Assembly: GCF_000013745.1 (NCBI RefSeq)
Contig: NC_007925.1
Location: forward strand, 4,588,001 to 4,652,000
Length of the DNA: 64,000 nucleotides
Direction: 5' to 3'
Source: Rhodopseudomonas_A palustris_F
GTDB taxonomy: Bacteria > Pseudomonadota > Alphaproteobacteria > Rhizobiales > Xanthobacteraceae
The notes under the pieces: model-generated
What the model saw: only the letters and a program-made list of their open reading frames with translations
What the model was told of the DNA's origin: nothing
Databases searched by the model: none
Shown: one piece after another, positions 33,792-44,460 of the stretch
Layout of the letters: each line of letters starts with the position of its first letter
Position numbering within the stretch: the stretch's first letter is position 1
Program-made: the position numbers and the translations under genes

Positions 33792-33887
33792 CTTTATCTT
33801 CTGCTCTCGAGCCGCTCCACACTGTCGCGCCTGAGGCCTGGACCGGCGCCAAATAAGCGCAGGTTCCTGATCGCCTCTGACGATGCC

Positions 33888-34970
33888 TCACCTGCCCCAC
33901 ACCTCGTTGGCCACCTCGACCGCCAGCCGCAGCTTGGTCCACTGCTCGTCCTCGGTGAGGCTGTGGCCCTCCGCGGCGGCGGCGAAGCCGCTTTGCGGCG
34001 CCAGCGCGAGCTGCTCCAGCGGCACGAATTTGGCGGCCTCCTGCAGCCGCCGCACCAGCTCCGGCTTGCTCTCCAAGGCGCCGCTCTTCGAGCCGATGAG
34101 GCCGAGCACCACGACCTTGTTGCCCTTGGGCAGAAACCGCAGCGATTCGAAGCCGCCGGCGCGGTCGCAATCGAACTCCAGGACATAGCCGTCGCAATTG
34201 ATGCCTGCGAGCAAGGTCTCGGCCACCGGCTCGTAGCCGCCCGACGCAAGCCAAGAGTAGCGGAAATTGCCGCGGCCGACATGGCTGGTGATCACCATGT
34301 CGGAGGGGCGTTCGGCGATCGCGTAGTTGATGATGCGGGCATAGACCTGCTGCAGATTGGCGGCGTCCGTGCCGCGCTCCCGCAGCGTCTGCCGCTCGGC
34401 CTCCGAGCACAGGTGAGCCCAGACCGGGTCGTCGAACTGCAGATAGCGGCAGCCTTCGTCGTAGAGCGCCTTGACCGCCTTGCGATAGGTCTTGGCGAGA
34501 TCCTCGAAGAACAGCCCGATGCTCGGATAGGCCTCCTGCGAGATGGCGTCGCGGCCACCGCGAAAATGCAGCACCGAGGGCGACGGAATCGTCAGCTTCG
34601 GCGTCACATGGGCGATTTCGGCGTGGCGCTGCAGAACCTTGAACTGCGTCGGCAACGGATGATCGTCGGGAAAATCCAGCTTGCCGATCACCCGCACCGA
34701 ACGACCGTCGGCATCCAGCTCGCAGCCTGCGAGCCCGCCGATAAAGTCCAGCGGTCCGGAGTCGCGAAATCCGCCGTCGGTGGCGAGCTTCAGCCCATAG
34801 GCCGACTGCTTGTGCACCAGCTTTTCGATCTCGACGTCTTCGATCTTGCGCAGATCGTCGGCGGTGATCGCGCCGCTCGCCAGCTTGGCGCGAGCGTCCT
34901 CAATTTTCTGCGGGCGCAACAGGCTGCCCACATGGTCCGCACGAAACGGCGGTCTCGTCCGTTGCATCAT
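33888..34970 (-). CDS. MetE-like (cobalamin-independent methionine synthase C-terminal domain) enzyme
   Basis: A 360-residue TIM-barrel protein of the size of the YxjG/YxjH group, about half of full MetE. FRADHVGSLLRP, YGLKLATDGGFRDS, GCRYLQFDDPVWAH, MVITSHVGRGNFRYSW and VLEFDCDRAGGFESLRFLPKG match the methionine synthase II barrel. Zinc ligands would be a histidine and cysteines; some are not obvious, so methyl transfer to homocysteine is probable but not certain. AGGGAG precedes the double ATG at 34970. Its function fits the metK/ahcY genes nearby, although it is not in an operon with them. Confidence 0.85.
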   Translation of the reverse strand: MMQRTRPPFRADHVGSLLRPQKIEDARAKLASGAITADDLRKIEDVEIEKLVHKQSAYGLKLATDGGFRDSGPLDFIGGLAGCELDADGRSVRVIGKLDFPDDHPLPTQFKVLQRHAEIAHVTPKLTIPSPSVLHFRGGRDAISQEAYPSIGLFFEDLAKTYRKAVKALYDEGCRYLQFDDPVWAHLCSEAERQTLRERGTDAANLQQVYARIINYAIAERPSDMVITSHVGRGNFRYSWLASGGYEPVAETLLAGINCDGYVLEFDCDRAGGFESLRFLPKGNKVVVLGLIGSKSGALESKPELVRRLQEAAKFVPLEQLALAPQSGFAAAAEGHSLTEDEQWTKLRLAVEVANEVWGR

Positions 34971-35288
34971 GTCTCCCTGTCAGTCGAATGCGTCGGCGCG
35001 CACACCGCTACACGTTCGACCGGCCATCCAAAACGACCATAGAAAGACATCATTAATTCAATGCAAACCGAACGCCGACAGCTTCACCCTGCCGCGCCGC
35101 TCGGATCCGCGCGGGCTGCGCACGTCCTCCGAGACGAGCCGCCGCAGCACAACTGATCGTTGGCAAACCTGGCGCGGCAGCCATATCATTGCCATGGAAG
35201 CCAGGATCTATCATTGAGGGGCCGGATGATATTTGCGGCCATCTGGTGGCGAGGCAGGACGATTTTGCGGGTTTCTAATTGGTTCGAG

Positions 35289-35567
35289 ATGGGCTCCTGG
35301 CAACGCCGCGGCGCGGTCGGCGCCGTGCTGTTGGCGTGCAGCCTCGGCGGTTGCGGCACCATCAATGAAAAGATTTCCGAAGGCGCCGGCGATTACGTCC
35401 CGCAATGGGCCGGCGGGCTGCCGGCGGACGCGCCGCCGCGGCCGGGCAGCGCCAAATACGAGGCCTGGCAAAAGGAGATGGCGCGGCGTCGCGCCATGCC
35501 GGCTCCCGAGCGCAAGGAGCTGGAGAAGACCGATCCGTCGGGCTTGCGCCAGTCGAGCGGCCAATAG
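35289..35567 (+). CDS. Putative small lipoprotein
   Basis: A 92-residue protein whose N-terminus (GAVGAVLLACSLGGC) ends in a lipobox, LGGC, so the mature protein would be lipid-anchored at its cysteine. The rest (YVPQWAGGLPADAPPRPGSA) is hydrophilic and ends with a charged helix. GAGGGGCCGG before an ATG at 35226 offers an alternative, longer leader. Function unknown. Confidence 0.62.
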   Translation: MGSWQRRGAVGAVLLACSLGGCGTINEKISEGAGDYVPQWAGGLPADAPPRPGSAKYEAWQKEMARRRAMPAPERKELEKTDPSGLRQSSGQ

Positions 35568-35653
35568 GCTCGGGGCGCACGGTTGAGCCGCGTTCCGGGC
35601 AACTTGCCGCGCTCCAGGACGTTGAACACGCCCGAACCCAGAATGAGGTTGGC

Positions 35654-36241
35654 ATGCGCTGGATGATCGGCGGTCTGCTCGCTGTGTTGCTGCTCGCCGG
35701 CGCCTATCTGGGCAGCGCCGCCTTCGCGCTGTCGGCGCTGGCCAACGCGGCACGCCAAGGCGACGGCGCGGAGATCGTGCAACGCACGAATCTCAAGGCC
35801 CTCACCGACTCTCTGGCCCAGCAAGTCGTCGCGGCCTATCTGGAGCGCATCGGCGAAACCCGGCGGATTCGGCCGATCGAGAAGGCGCTGGTGAACACCT
35901 ATGGCGCGGGGCTGGCCGACGCGCTGGTCGGCAAGTTGCTGACCGCGGACAATCTCGCGACGATCTTGAAATCCGGCGCGCTGCAAGGCGCCCCCGGTAC
36001 GCCATCGATCGCCGGACTGCCGGCCTTGGCGGAGCTCAACACCAGCGATCCGGCGTCGCTGCTCGGGCGCCTGCGCCTGATCAATCCGGTGAAGCTCGCC
36101 GTTCGCGTCAGCAACACATCCGATCCGGAGACGCTGGCGGCGGTCGAACTGCATTACGAGGACCTCGGCTGGAAATTGTCCGGCCTCACTCTGCCGAAGC
36201 CGATCACCCGCAAGCTTGCCGAGGAATTGCCGGTGCGATAG
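35654..36241 (+). CDS. DUF2939-like exported or membrane-anchored protein
   Basis: A 195-residue protein with an N-terminal hydrophobic helix (MRWMIGGLLAVLLLAGAYLG), then a soluble domain: LSALANAARQGDGAEIVQRT, LKALTDSLAQQVVAAYL, and a C-terminal ELHYEDLGWKLSGLTLP. The pattern matches DUF2939 proteins of unknown function, thought to be periplasmic or inner-membrane. GAGG six bases before the ATG supports the start. It lies 86 bases after the lipoprotein gene on the same strand. Confidence 0.75.
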   Translation: MRWMIGGLLAVLLLAGAYLGSAAFALSALANAARQGDGAEIVQRTNLKALTDSLAQQVVAAYLERIGETRRIRPIEKALVNTYGAGLADALVGKLLTADNLATILKSGALQGAPGTPSIAGLPALAELNTSDPASLLGRLRLINPVKLAVRVSNTSDPETLAAVELHYEDLGWKLSGLTLPKPITRKLAEELPVR

Positions 36242-36327
36242 CGGCTGGCGCGGCGGGCCAGGCGCCGTCGCACGGCGCCGATGGACGACACCACCGCGAT
36301 CCCCTATACGGCGGTCACCCAGCCCCG

Positions 36328-37386
36328 ATGGACCGTTCGCAGTCCGCAACATCGATCCCACCGGCCATGCCGAACGACGCGCTTCACCCCGCATGGTTGA
36401 TCTGCCTCGGCGTCGGGTCGGCGGCGGCGCTGGCCGCATTGCTGATCCGATTGAGCTTGCCGCTGCTCAGGCGCTACGCGCTGGCGCGGCCGAATGCCCG
36501 CTCCTCCCATACCACGCCGACTCCGCAAGGCGCCGGCATCGCGGTGGTTGCCGCGACGCTGCTGGTGGCCGGAGGTCTGATCTGGCTGCAGGCGCCCGCG
36601 GCGCTGGCGACGCTGCTGCCGGTGTTCGCCGCCGCCTTGCTGCTCGCCGCGATCGGCGCGATCGACGACATCGCGCCTCTATCGGTGACGCCGCGGCTGA
36701 TCGCGCAAGCCGTCGCCGTCGCCGCCATGGTCTGGGCGCTGCCGGACGGCTTGCGGATCGCGCCGTTTCTCCCCGAATGGCTGGAACGCGCCGGGCTGCT
36801 CGTCGGCACGCTGTGGTTCGTCAATCTGGTCAACTTCATGGATGGGCTCGACTGGATCACGGTGGCCGAGGTGGTGCCGGTGACCGGCGCGCTGGCGGCG
36901 CTCGGCCTCATCGGCACGCTGTCGTGGCCGGACGCGGTGCTGGCGGCGGCGCTCGGCGGCGCCTGTCTGGGCTTTGCCCCGGTCAACAGGCCGGTGGCGC
37001 GGGTCTTCCTCGGCGACGTCGGCAGCCTGCCGATCGGGCTGTTGCTGGCCTGGTGCCTGATCGAACTCGCGGCACAGTCGTGGGCGGCCGCGCTGCTGCT
37101 GCCGTTGTATTATCTGATGGACGCCACGCTGACGCTGTTGCGCCGGTTGGCGAAGCGCGAGGCGGTCTGGCAATCGCACCGCTCGCACTTCTATCAGCGC
37201 GCCACCACCAACAAATTCACCGTCATGCAGGTGGTGTCCGAGGTGTTCGTGTTGAATCTCGGCCTCGCCGCGCTGGCGATCGGCGCGGCGCTGAGCCACT
37301 CGCCGATCATCGAAGCCGGGCTGCTGGCGCTCGGCGTCGCGGCGGTCGCGGTGGTCCTGACGCGGTTTTCGCGGCCGCGCCGCTGA
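36328..37386 (+). CDS. WecA-like undecaprenyl-phosphate glycosyl-1-phosphate transferase
   Basis: A 352-residue membrane protein with about ten helices. It has conserved cytoplasmic motifs of the GT4 (MraY/WecA) family: RPNARSSHTTPTPQGAG near the start, the aspartate pair GAIDDIAPLS, NLVNFMDGLDW (magnesium-binding), RVFLGDVGSLPIG, and a histidine motif in WQSHRSHFYQRA. Such enzymes load a sugar-1-phosphate onto undecaprenyl phosphate to begin O-antigen or capsule repeat synthesis. The start may be ATG 36328 or 36367. Its stop is directly adjacent to that of the convergent dehydratase gene. Confidence 0.88.
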   Translation: MDRSQSATSIPPAMPNDALHPAWLICLGVGSAAALAALLIRLSLPLLRRYALARPNARSSHTTPTPQGAGIAVVAATLLVAGGLIWLQAPAALATLLPVFAAALLLAAIGAIDDIAPLSVTPRLIAQAVAVAAMVWALPDGLRIAPFLPEWLERAGLLVGTLWFVNLVNFMDGLDWITVAEVVPVTGALAALGLIGTLSWPDAVLAAALGGACLGFAPVNRPVARVFLGDVGSLPIGLLLAWCLIELAAQSWAAALLLPLYYLMDATLTLLRRLAKREAVWQSHRSHFYQRATTNKFTVMQVVSEVFVLNLGLAALAIGAALSHSPIIEAGLLALGVAAVAVVLTRFSRPRR

Positions 37387-39357
37387 TCACTGCGCCGCGG
37401 TGCGAAGCTCGGCCTCGGCGCCGAACTCCGGCACCGCGGCTTTCAACACCCCGGAGATCTCCGAGCAGGTTTCGTTGCTGACGCCCTGCTCGAGTTGGGT
37501 CAGCCATTGCCGCAGCAACGCCATCGGCGGCTGGTTCGGTTTGGCCGCGACGATGCCGGCGATGCCGGTCTCGCTGATCGGCTCCTGCTCGGCGAACAGG
37601 ATTTCATTCAGCCGCTCGCCGGGGCGCACCCCGGTGAACACGATCTCGATGTCGTAGCCGGGCTGCAGCCCGGACAGCCGGATCATCCGCTCGGCGAGAT
37701 CGACGATCTTCACCGGCTGCCCCATGTTCAGCACATAGACCGAGGCATCGAACCGCGCCGGACTGAGCGCATGAGTCGCGGCCGTGATCACCAGATCGCA
37801 GGCTTCGCGGATGGTCATGAAGTAGCGCACCATGTCCGGATGGGTCACCGTGATCGGCCCGCCGGCCTCGATCTGCGCCTTGAACTTCGGCACCACCGAG
37901 CCGTTCGAGGCCAACACGTTGCCGAACCGCACCGAGATCAGCCGCATCGGCGGCTTGCCGCCGTCGGCGCCGGTCATCAATTGGCGATCCAGCGCCTGAC
38001 AGTACATTTCGGCGAACCGCTTGGTCAGCCCCAGCATCGACACCGGCTGGATCGCCTTGTCGGTGGAAATCATCACCATCGCGGCGGCGCCCGACGCCAG
38101 TGCGGCGTCGGCGACGTTGACCGAACCGAAGATGTTGGTCTTGACGCCCTCCGCCCAGTCGCGCTCCAGGATCGGCACATGCTTCAGCGCCGCGGCGTGG
38201 AACACGATGTCCGGCTTGAACGCGGTCAGCAATTGGTGGATGCGATCGCGGTCGCGCACGTCGGCCATGCGGCCTTCGACCGCCACCGCGGGCTCCTTGG
38301 CGAGAATGGTTTCCATCGCCGCATGCAGCGCCGGTTCGGAATTCTCGATGATCAACAGCCGCGCGGCGCCGAAGGTGGTGACGCGGTCGCAGATCTCGAA
38401 ACCGATCGATCCGCCGCCGCCGGTGACCACCACGGATTTGCCGCGCACGAACGCCTCCAGCCGGGCGTAGTCGATCTTGACGCTCGGCCGCAGCAACAGA
38501 TCCTCCACCGCCACCGGCGCCAGCCGCGGCGTATCGCGGCTCTCCTCCAGCGACGGCAACCGGCTGACCGCGAGGCCCAACTTGCGCGCCCGCATCAGCA
38601 CGGATTCCGGTTGCGCCTCGCTCTCGAACGCCGACGGCGTCATCACCACGAGCTTGATCGGCTTGTTACGGCCGGCGAAATCGTCGACCACGTTGGCCAG
38701 ATCGTCGATCGTGCCCAGCACCGGGATGCCGCGGATCAGCTGCCCGCGATCCGAACTGGACGGCGACAGGATGCCGACCGGCCATTGCCGCTTCACCGCG
38801 CCGCTCTCGACCGCGCGCAGAAACACTTCGGTGTCGGCGGCGCGCCCGATCAGCAAGGTCGCCGCGGCGTCCTTGAGCTTGGCCTGGTTGCGGGTGCGGG
38901 TGTAGCGGAAATGCCGGTAGGCCAACCGCGAACCGCTGAGGAAGAACACCTCGAGAAACCAATAGATGATGATGGTGGTCTTGCCGAGAAAGAACGTTCC
39001 GAACACGTTCGGCGCCAGGAAGATATAATCGAGCACCAGCAGCGCGACCGTCAGTACGCTGGCCGCGCGCAGGATGTTCAAAAGATCGGGGACGGAAATG
39101 AACCGCCACTTGGTGGTGGTCAGATGGAAAAAGTAACAGACGAAAAAGCTGAAAACCACGAAATAAGGCAGAATCGTCAGCAGCAGCGGCAGTCGCTCGG
39201 TGAAGTTCTCGCCTTGGAACCGCAAGAAAAAACTGGCGATCACCGCGAACGCCGTCACCCCGGCATCGTGAATCGCGATCAGCCAGTTCCGGTAAGTAAA
39301 AGCGGAGATCCTGGTCATCGAGCGGCGGGCATTCGTTTGGGATGTTTCATCACTCAC
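37387..39357 (-). CDS. CapD/WbpM-like nucleotide-sugar 4,6-dehydratase
   Basis: A 656-residue protein of the FlaA1/PglF/WbpM type. There are four N-terminal membrane helices (about residues 25-145), a CoA-binding-like domain (165-285), and an extended SDR domain with VVTGGGGSIGFEIC (312-319 loop), FHAAALKHVPILERDW and MISTDKAIQPVSMLGLTKR, carrying the Ser-Met-Lys motif in place of the usual tyrosine triad. These enzymes convert UDP-GlcNAc to its 4-keto-6-deoxy form, leading to QuiNAc or FucNAc-type sugars. The ATG at 39357 is used; 39318 is an alternative. Confidence 0.9.
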   Translation of the reverse strand: MSDETSQTNARRSMTRISAFTYRNWLIAIHDAGVTAFAVIASFFLRFQGENFTERLPLLLTILPYFVVFSFFVCYFFHLTTTKWRFISVPDLLNILRAASVLTVALLVLDYIFLAPNVFGTFFLGKTTIIIYWFLEVFFLSGSRLAYRHFRYTRTRNQAKLKDAAATLLIGRAADTEVFLRAVESGAVKRQWPVGILSPSSSDRGQLIRGIPVLGTIDDLANVVDDFAGRNKPIKLVVMTPSAFESEAQPESVLMRARKLGLAVSRLPSLEESRDTPRLAPVAVEDLLLRPSVKIDYARLEAFVRGKSVVVTGGGGSIGFEICDRVTTFGAARLLIIENSEPALHAAMETILAKEPAVAVEGRMADVRDRDRIHQLLTAFKPDIVFHAAALKHVPILERDWAEGVKTNIFGSVNVADAALASGAAAMVMISTDKAIQPVSMLGLTKRFAEMYCQALDRQLMTGADGGKPPMRLISVRFGNVLASNGSVVPKFKAQIEAGGPITVTHPDMVRYFMTIREACDLVITAATHALSPARFDASVYVLNMGQPVKIVDLAERMIRLSGLQPGYDIEIVFTGVRPGERLNEILFAEQEPISETGIAGIVAAKPNQPPMALLRQWLTQLEQGVSNETCSEISGVLKAAVPEFGAEAELRTAAQ

Positions 39358-39683
39358 TTTCGCTTACGCGGCCGCTCAACGTCTCGCGGATGTTCCGGTT
39401 CAACCGTTGCATAGCAGAACCGAGGCCCTGCACCCGAAGACATTCGCCATTGCCAACAGCAGTCACCGTCACCCCCTGCCGTTTCGTAACCAGGTCGGTA
39501 ACATGAAACTCCTGCCGCGATTGGACGATCACATCGACAATCCGCCGGCGTGGACAGCCCGAGTTCCCGCGAACCGCGGCGGGTTAAGACCAAACCAAGT
39601 CGAATTTAAGAACACTGAATTTGTGTTCATTGGTTAAATCCGACCACGACGCCACGCCCGGCCGCGCGCCATCCGTTGGCCCC
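39358..39683. other. Intergenic gap with a small GAACAC/GTGTTC hairpin
   Basis: No gene is convincing in this 325-base gap between the dehydratase and purU. gaacac at 39610 and gtgttc at 39623 form a six-base inverted repeat followed on the minus strand by T- and A-rich sequence, a weak terminator candidate for purU. The rest probably holds the dehydratase promoter. Confidence 0.4.
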
Positions 39684-40547
39684 TCAATCGACGAACACCA
39701 CGGTCTTCTTGCCGTTGAGGATCACGCGATCTTCGAGGTGATAGCGAATCGCCCGGGCCAGCACCCGCCGTTCGATATCGCGCCCCTTGCGCACCAGATC
39801 CTCCGGCCGGTCGCGGTGGCTGATCCGCTCGACATCCTGGTCGATGATCGGACCTTCGTCGAGCGTGCCGGTGACGTAATGCGCGGTGGCGCCGATCAGC
39901 TTGACGCCGCGCTCATGGGCCTGGTGGTAGGGCTTGGCGCCTTTGAAGCCTGGCAGGAACGAGTGATGGATGTTGATGCAGCGCCCGGCGAGCCGCCCCG
40001 ACATTTCGTCGGACAGCACCTGCATGTAGCGCGCCAGCACCACCAGATCGGTCTTGGTGTGGGCGATCACCCCGGAAATCGCGGTTTCCTGCTGCCGCCG
40101 CGTCTCTTTGCTGACCGGCAGGTAGTGAAACGGCACCTCGCCGAAATCGAGCCCCTCATAGGTATCGCGCGGATGGTTGGAGATGACCGCGGTCGGGGTC
40201 ATTTCGAGCTCGCCGGTGCGCCAGCGATACAGCAGATCGACCAGGCAGTGGTCGGATTTCGACACCAGCAGCAGCACCCGGCGGCGGTTGCCGCGGTCGC
40301 GCATCTGCCAGCGCATCATGAACCGCTCGGCCACCGGGATGAACAGCTCGCGCAGCACCGGCAGCGTCACCCGGGTCTGCGCCGCGTTGAACACCACCCG
40401 CATGAAGAACTGGCCGGTCTCGGTGTCGTCGAACTGCTGCGCGTCGAGGATGTTCTGTCCATTGTCGAACAGGAAGGTCGAGACGGCGGAGACGATGCCG
40501 GGCAGGTCGGGGCAGGACAGCGTCAGCACGAATTGATGGTGAGGCAT
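39684..40547 (-). CDS. purU: Formyltetrahydrofolate deformylase
   Basis: A 287-residue enzyme releasing formate from 10-formyltetrahydrofolate, balancing one-carbon units for purines and methionine. An N-terminal ACT-like regulatory domain (MPHHQFVLTLSCPDLPGIVS, about residues 1-85) is followed by a formyltransferase fold with INIHHSFLPGFKGAKPYHQA (Asn192, His194) and the TGTLDEGPIIDQD segment (Asp230), the catalytic Asn-His-Asp set. The length is standard. It is divergent from hemD across 129 bases. Confidence 0.95.
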   Translation of the reverse strand: MPHHQFVLTLSCPDLPGIVSAVSTFLFDNGQNILDAQQFDDTETGQFFMRVVFNAAQTRVTLPVLRELFIPVAERFMMRWQMRDRGNRRRVLLLVSKSDHCLVDLLYRWRTGELEMTPTAVISNHPRDTYEGLDFGEVPFHYLPVSKETRRQQETAISGVIAHTKTDLVVLARYMQVLSDEMSGRLAGRCINIHHSFLPGFKGAKPYHQAHERGVKLIGATAHYVTGTLDEGPIIDQDVERISHRDRPEDLVRKGRDIERRVLARAIRYHLEDRVILNGKKTVVFVD

Positions 40548-40676
40548 GAGGCCAGCTTGATGCGAGGACGAAGCGGGAACGGCAGGCGAAGCGACTCTGC
40601 TCTACCACCCGCGGCGGCCTTGCGCCAATCCCGTCCAAAGCGGCAAGATGCCGAGGCCTCGAGCGCAGGAGATCCC

Positions 40677-41519
40677 ATGGTCGAACGGCTGGACGGCTAC
40701 CGCATTCTGATCCTGGAAACCCGGGAAGAAGCCCAGTTCGCGCGGCTTTTGACCGAACAGGGCGCCGCGGTGCTGCAATGCCCGATGTTCGCCATCCACG
40801 ACGCGCCGGACCCCGCCCCGGTCGAAGCCTGGATCAGACGCTGCATCGCGCAGCCGTTCGACGATCTGGTGCTGACCACCGGCGAAGGACTGCGCCGGCT
40901 GGTGAAGGCGGCGCGGCGCATCGAGCTCGGCGAGCCGTTGATCGCCGCGATCGGACAGTCGCGAAGCTTTGCGCGCGGGCCGAAGCCCGGCCGGGCGCTG
41001 CGCGAAATCGGCCTGGAGGCCAGCATCGTCACCGAAGTGCCGACCTCGGAGGGCATCGCCGCAACGCTGAAAGCCGTCGACCTTCGCGGTCGAAGGCTCG
41101 GGCTGCAGCTCTATCCGGACAAGGACCATAGCGTCTTGATCGCGGCGATCACCGCGGGCGGCGCCAGCGTCGACCCGGTTTTGCCGTACGTCTATGACGC
41201 CCGCGCCGCCGAGAGCAACGTGCTGGCGGCGATCGACGCGATGGCGGCGGGCAGCATCGACGCGCTGGCGCTGACCAGTTCGGGACAGATCCGCCGGCTG
41301 ATCGACGTGGCGCGGGCGCATCATTGCGAGCCGCGGCTGCGCGAGGCCTTGGCGGCGACGCCGATCGCTTCGGTCGGCCCGGTGGTCTCCGAGGAGTTGA
41401 AATCCTACGGGCTGCGCACCGACATCTACCCGGCCAACGACGCCTTCTTCATGAAGCCGTTGATCAGCGCGATGGCGACCGCGCTCAATGCCCGCAAGCC
41501 GCGCGCCGCGGCGCAGTGA
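40677..41519 (+). CDS. hemD: Uroporphyrinogen-III synthase family protein
   Basis: A 280-residue protein with the HemD pattern of two alternating domains: ILILETREEAQFARLLTEQG, DDLVLTTGEGLRRLVKAA, GIAATLKAVDLRGRRLGLQL, DALALTSSGQIRRLIDVARA, PIASVGPVVSEELKSYGLR. HemD closes and flips a ring of hydroxymethylbilane for haem, chlorophyll and cobalamin. The family is poorly conserved; some members in this group are linked to cobalamin or unrelated regulators, so the role is probable, not proven. AGGAG precedes ATG 40677; an upstream continuation of the frame runs antisense through purU. Confidence 0.78.
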   Translation: MVERLDGYRILILETREEAQFARLLTEQGAAVLQCPMFAIHDAPDPAPVEAWIRRCIAQPFDDLVLTTGEGLRRLVKAARRIELGEPLIAAIGQSRSFARGPKPGRALREIGLEASIVTEVPTSEGIAATLKAVDLRGRRLGLQLYPDKDHSVLIAAITAGGASVDPVLPYVYDARAAESNVLAAIDAMAAGSIDALALTSSGQIRRLIDVARAHHCEPRLREALAATPIASVGPVVSEELKSYGLRTDIYPANDAFFMKPLISAMATALNARKPRAAAQ

Positions 41520-41529
41520 CCAAGCGTCG

Positions 41530-42477
<948 letters not shown>

Positions 42478-43176
42478 CTCTAAACTCTCAGATTCTGTGA
42501 CGACGTCTCGCAAGACGCCGCAGGGTGTATGGGCGCATTGCCGCAGCGATGCCAGCCTGCATCGGGCGACGCAATCCCCTAGCGGATCAGGTCGCGGCGG
42601 GCCATGCGGCAGCGCCGCCGACGTTACCGTTGGCGTACCGCCGGGACCGCGACGGCCCGTTCGGCCGTCCGCGATGCGCGATCTGCCATGCCGCGACAAC
42701 CTGCGGTTTGACTCTCGGTCACCTCCGGGCTTCGTTTCGATGCGATCAATCGTCGCGCAGCGGAAGCGATTCGATCGCCGCAGCGTGCGCCGCTTCGAAC
42801 CGACATTGCGCAAATTGCGCGGCCGATCGCAAGCCCCATCCCGCGCAGCGGAATGCGCAGTGACTTGACGCAAGACCACGGCGCCGACGACGGCCATGCT
42901 GCCGACCGGCAGACGTTTCGCTTGGCCCACGACGGCATCACCGAGTTGCGCAACATGACGACCGGGCTCACGCGGAGCGCAGCCGAACAGCGGTTCCCGA
43001 TGCGAACGGGTCGACCGAACGGAGGGCCGGCAAACGGTGAGCGTGAAACGATCGGCGCACTTGCGGCGCCGCGATCATTGCCTCACAATCAAAATCAAAT
43101 CGGGATCGTCGGGCGGCAACCTCAACGCCTTCGGCAATACCCGCGACCATAACAAAAAAACCAAGGAGGAGACCCC
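42478..43176. other. 700-base gene-free region before the first transporter operon
   Basis: No open frame has coding character, a family signature or a ribosome site until AAGGAGGAG just before 43177. It probably holds divergent promoters for the decarboxylase gene and the livK operon. The sequence has GC-rich, irregular character, perhaps decayed coding sequence. No strong palindrome was picked out. Confidence 0.45.
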
Positions 43177-44409
43177 ATGCGTAGACTCGTAGTGGCTGCC
43201 GCGCTGGCCCTGCCGATGCTCGGCCAGGCTGCCCACGCCCAGGAAACCGTCAAGATCGGCTACATCGACCCGTTGTCGGGCGGCGGTGCCAGCGTCGGCG
43301 AAGTCGGCTTCAAGACCTTCCAGTTCATGGCCGACGAGTTGAACGCCAAGGGCGGCATTCTCGGCAAGAAGGTCGAGATCGTCCCGCTCGACAACAAGAC
43401 CAATCCGCAGGAAAGCCTGATCCAGGCGCAGAAGGCGATCGACGCCGGCGTGCGCTACGTGACGCAAGGCAACGGCTCGGCGGTCGGCGGCGCATTGTCC
43501 GACTTCGTCACCAAATACAACGAGCGCAATCCCGGCAAGGAAGTGCTGTACTTCAATTACGCCGCGGTCGATCCGGTGCTGACCAACGACAAATGCAGCT
43601 TCTGGCATTTCCGCTGGGACGCCAATTCCGACATCAAGATGGCGGCGCTCACCAACTACATCAAGGGCGTTCCGGCGATCAAGAAAGTCTACCTGATCAA
43701 TCAGGACTATTCGTTCGGCCAGTCGGTCCGCACCCAGGCCAAGGCGATGCTGGCCGCCAAGCGCCCCGACATCGCGATCGTCGGCGACGAACTGCATCCG
43801 TTGTTGAAGATCAGCGATTTCGCGCCCTACGTCGCCAAGATCAAGGCATCCGGCGCCGACACCGTGGTCACCGGCAATTGGGGCCAGGACATTGCGCTGT
43901 TGTTGAAGGCCGCCGCCGACGCCGGGCTGAAGGTCAACTGGTACACCTACTATGCCGGTGGCACCGGCGGACCGACCGCGATCAAGCAGGCCGGCCTCAA
44001 CCATCAGGTGTTCCAGATCACCGAAGGCATCGCCAATCTCGGCCACAAGCCGTCGGAGGATCTCGAAAAGGCGATCCGCGCCAAGTACGACTTCAGCCTG
44101 TTCTATCCGCGCGTCGTCAACGAAATGCGGATGTTCGCCGCGGCCGCCGAAAAGGCCAAGTCGCTGGAGCCGGTCAAGGTCGCGCAGGCGCTCGAAGACA
44201 TGAAGTTCGAAGTGCTGGACGGCGGCGAAGGCATCATGCGCAAGGACGACCACCAGTTCTTCCAGCCGATCTACATCTCCTCGCTCGGCGAACGCAGCGA
44301 GAAGGAGCCGTTCGACGAGGAAAAGACCGGCTGGGGCTGGAAGCTCGTCGCCAAGATCGACACCGCCCAGACCATGCTGCCGACCACCTGCAAGATGGAG
44401 CGGCCGTAG
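43177..44409 (+). CDS. livK: Branched-chain-type ABC transporter substrate-binding protein (operon 1)
   Basis: A 410-residue periplasmic binding protein. The Sec signal peptide is MRRLVVAAALALPMLGQAAHA, with cleavage before QETVKIGYIDPLSGGGASVG. It has the type I periplasmic-binding fold of LivK/AmiC proteins, with GFKTFQFMADELNAKGGILG and NQDYSFGQSVRTQAKAML. AAGGAGGAG precedes the start, suggesting high expression. It heads a run livK-livH-livM-livG-livF. Ligands could be amino acids, amides or aromatic acids; the sequence does not say. A stable hairpin follows it. Confidence 0.92.
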   Translation: MRRLVVAAALALPMLGQAAHAQETVKIGYIDPLSGGGASVGEVGFKTFQFMADELNAKGGILGKKVEIVPLDNKTNPQESLIQAQKAIDAGVRYVTQGNGSAVGGALSDFVTKYNERNPGKEVLYFNYAAVDPVLTNDKCSFWHFRWDANSDIKMAALTNYIKGVPAIKKVYLINQDYSFGQSVRTQAKAMLAAKRPDIAIVGDELHPLLKISDFAPYVAKIKASGADTVVTGNWGQDIALLLKAAADAGLKVNWYTYYAGGTGGPTAIKQAGLNHQVFQITEGIANLGHKPSEDLEKAIRAKYDFSLFYPRVVNEMRMFAAAAEKAKSLEPVKVAQALEDMKFEVLDGGEGIMRKDDHQFFQPIYISSLGERSEKEPFDEEKTGWGWKLVAKIDTAQTMLPTTCKMERP

Positions 44410-44460
44410 CCGCGACGTCGACGCACGCGCGCGGCGCACGCCACGCGACGCGGCGAACTC

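Noticed and set aside
42853..43152. Open frame of 99 codons before livK
   Set aside because: No ribosome site and no coding character. It crosses the likely promoter region of the transporter operon.
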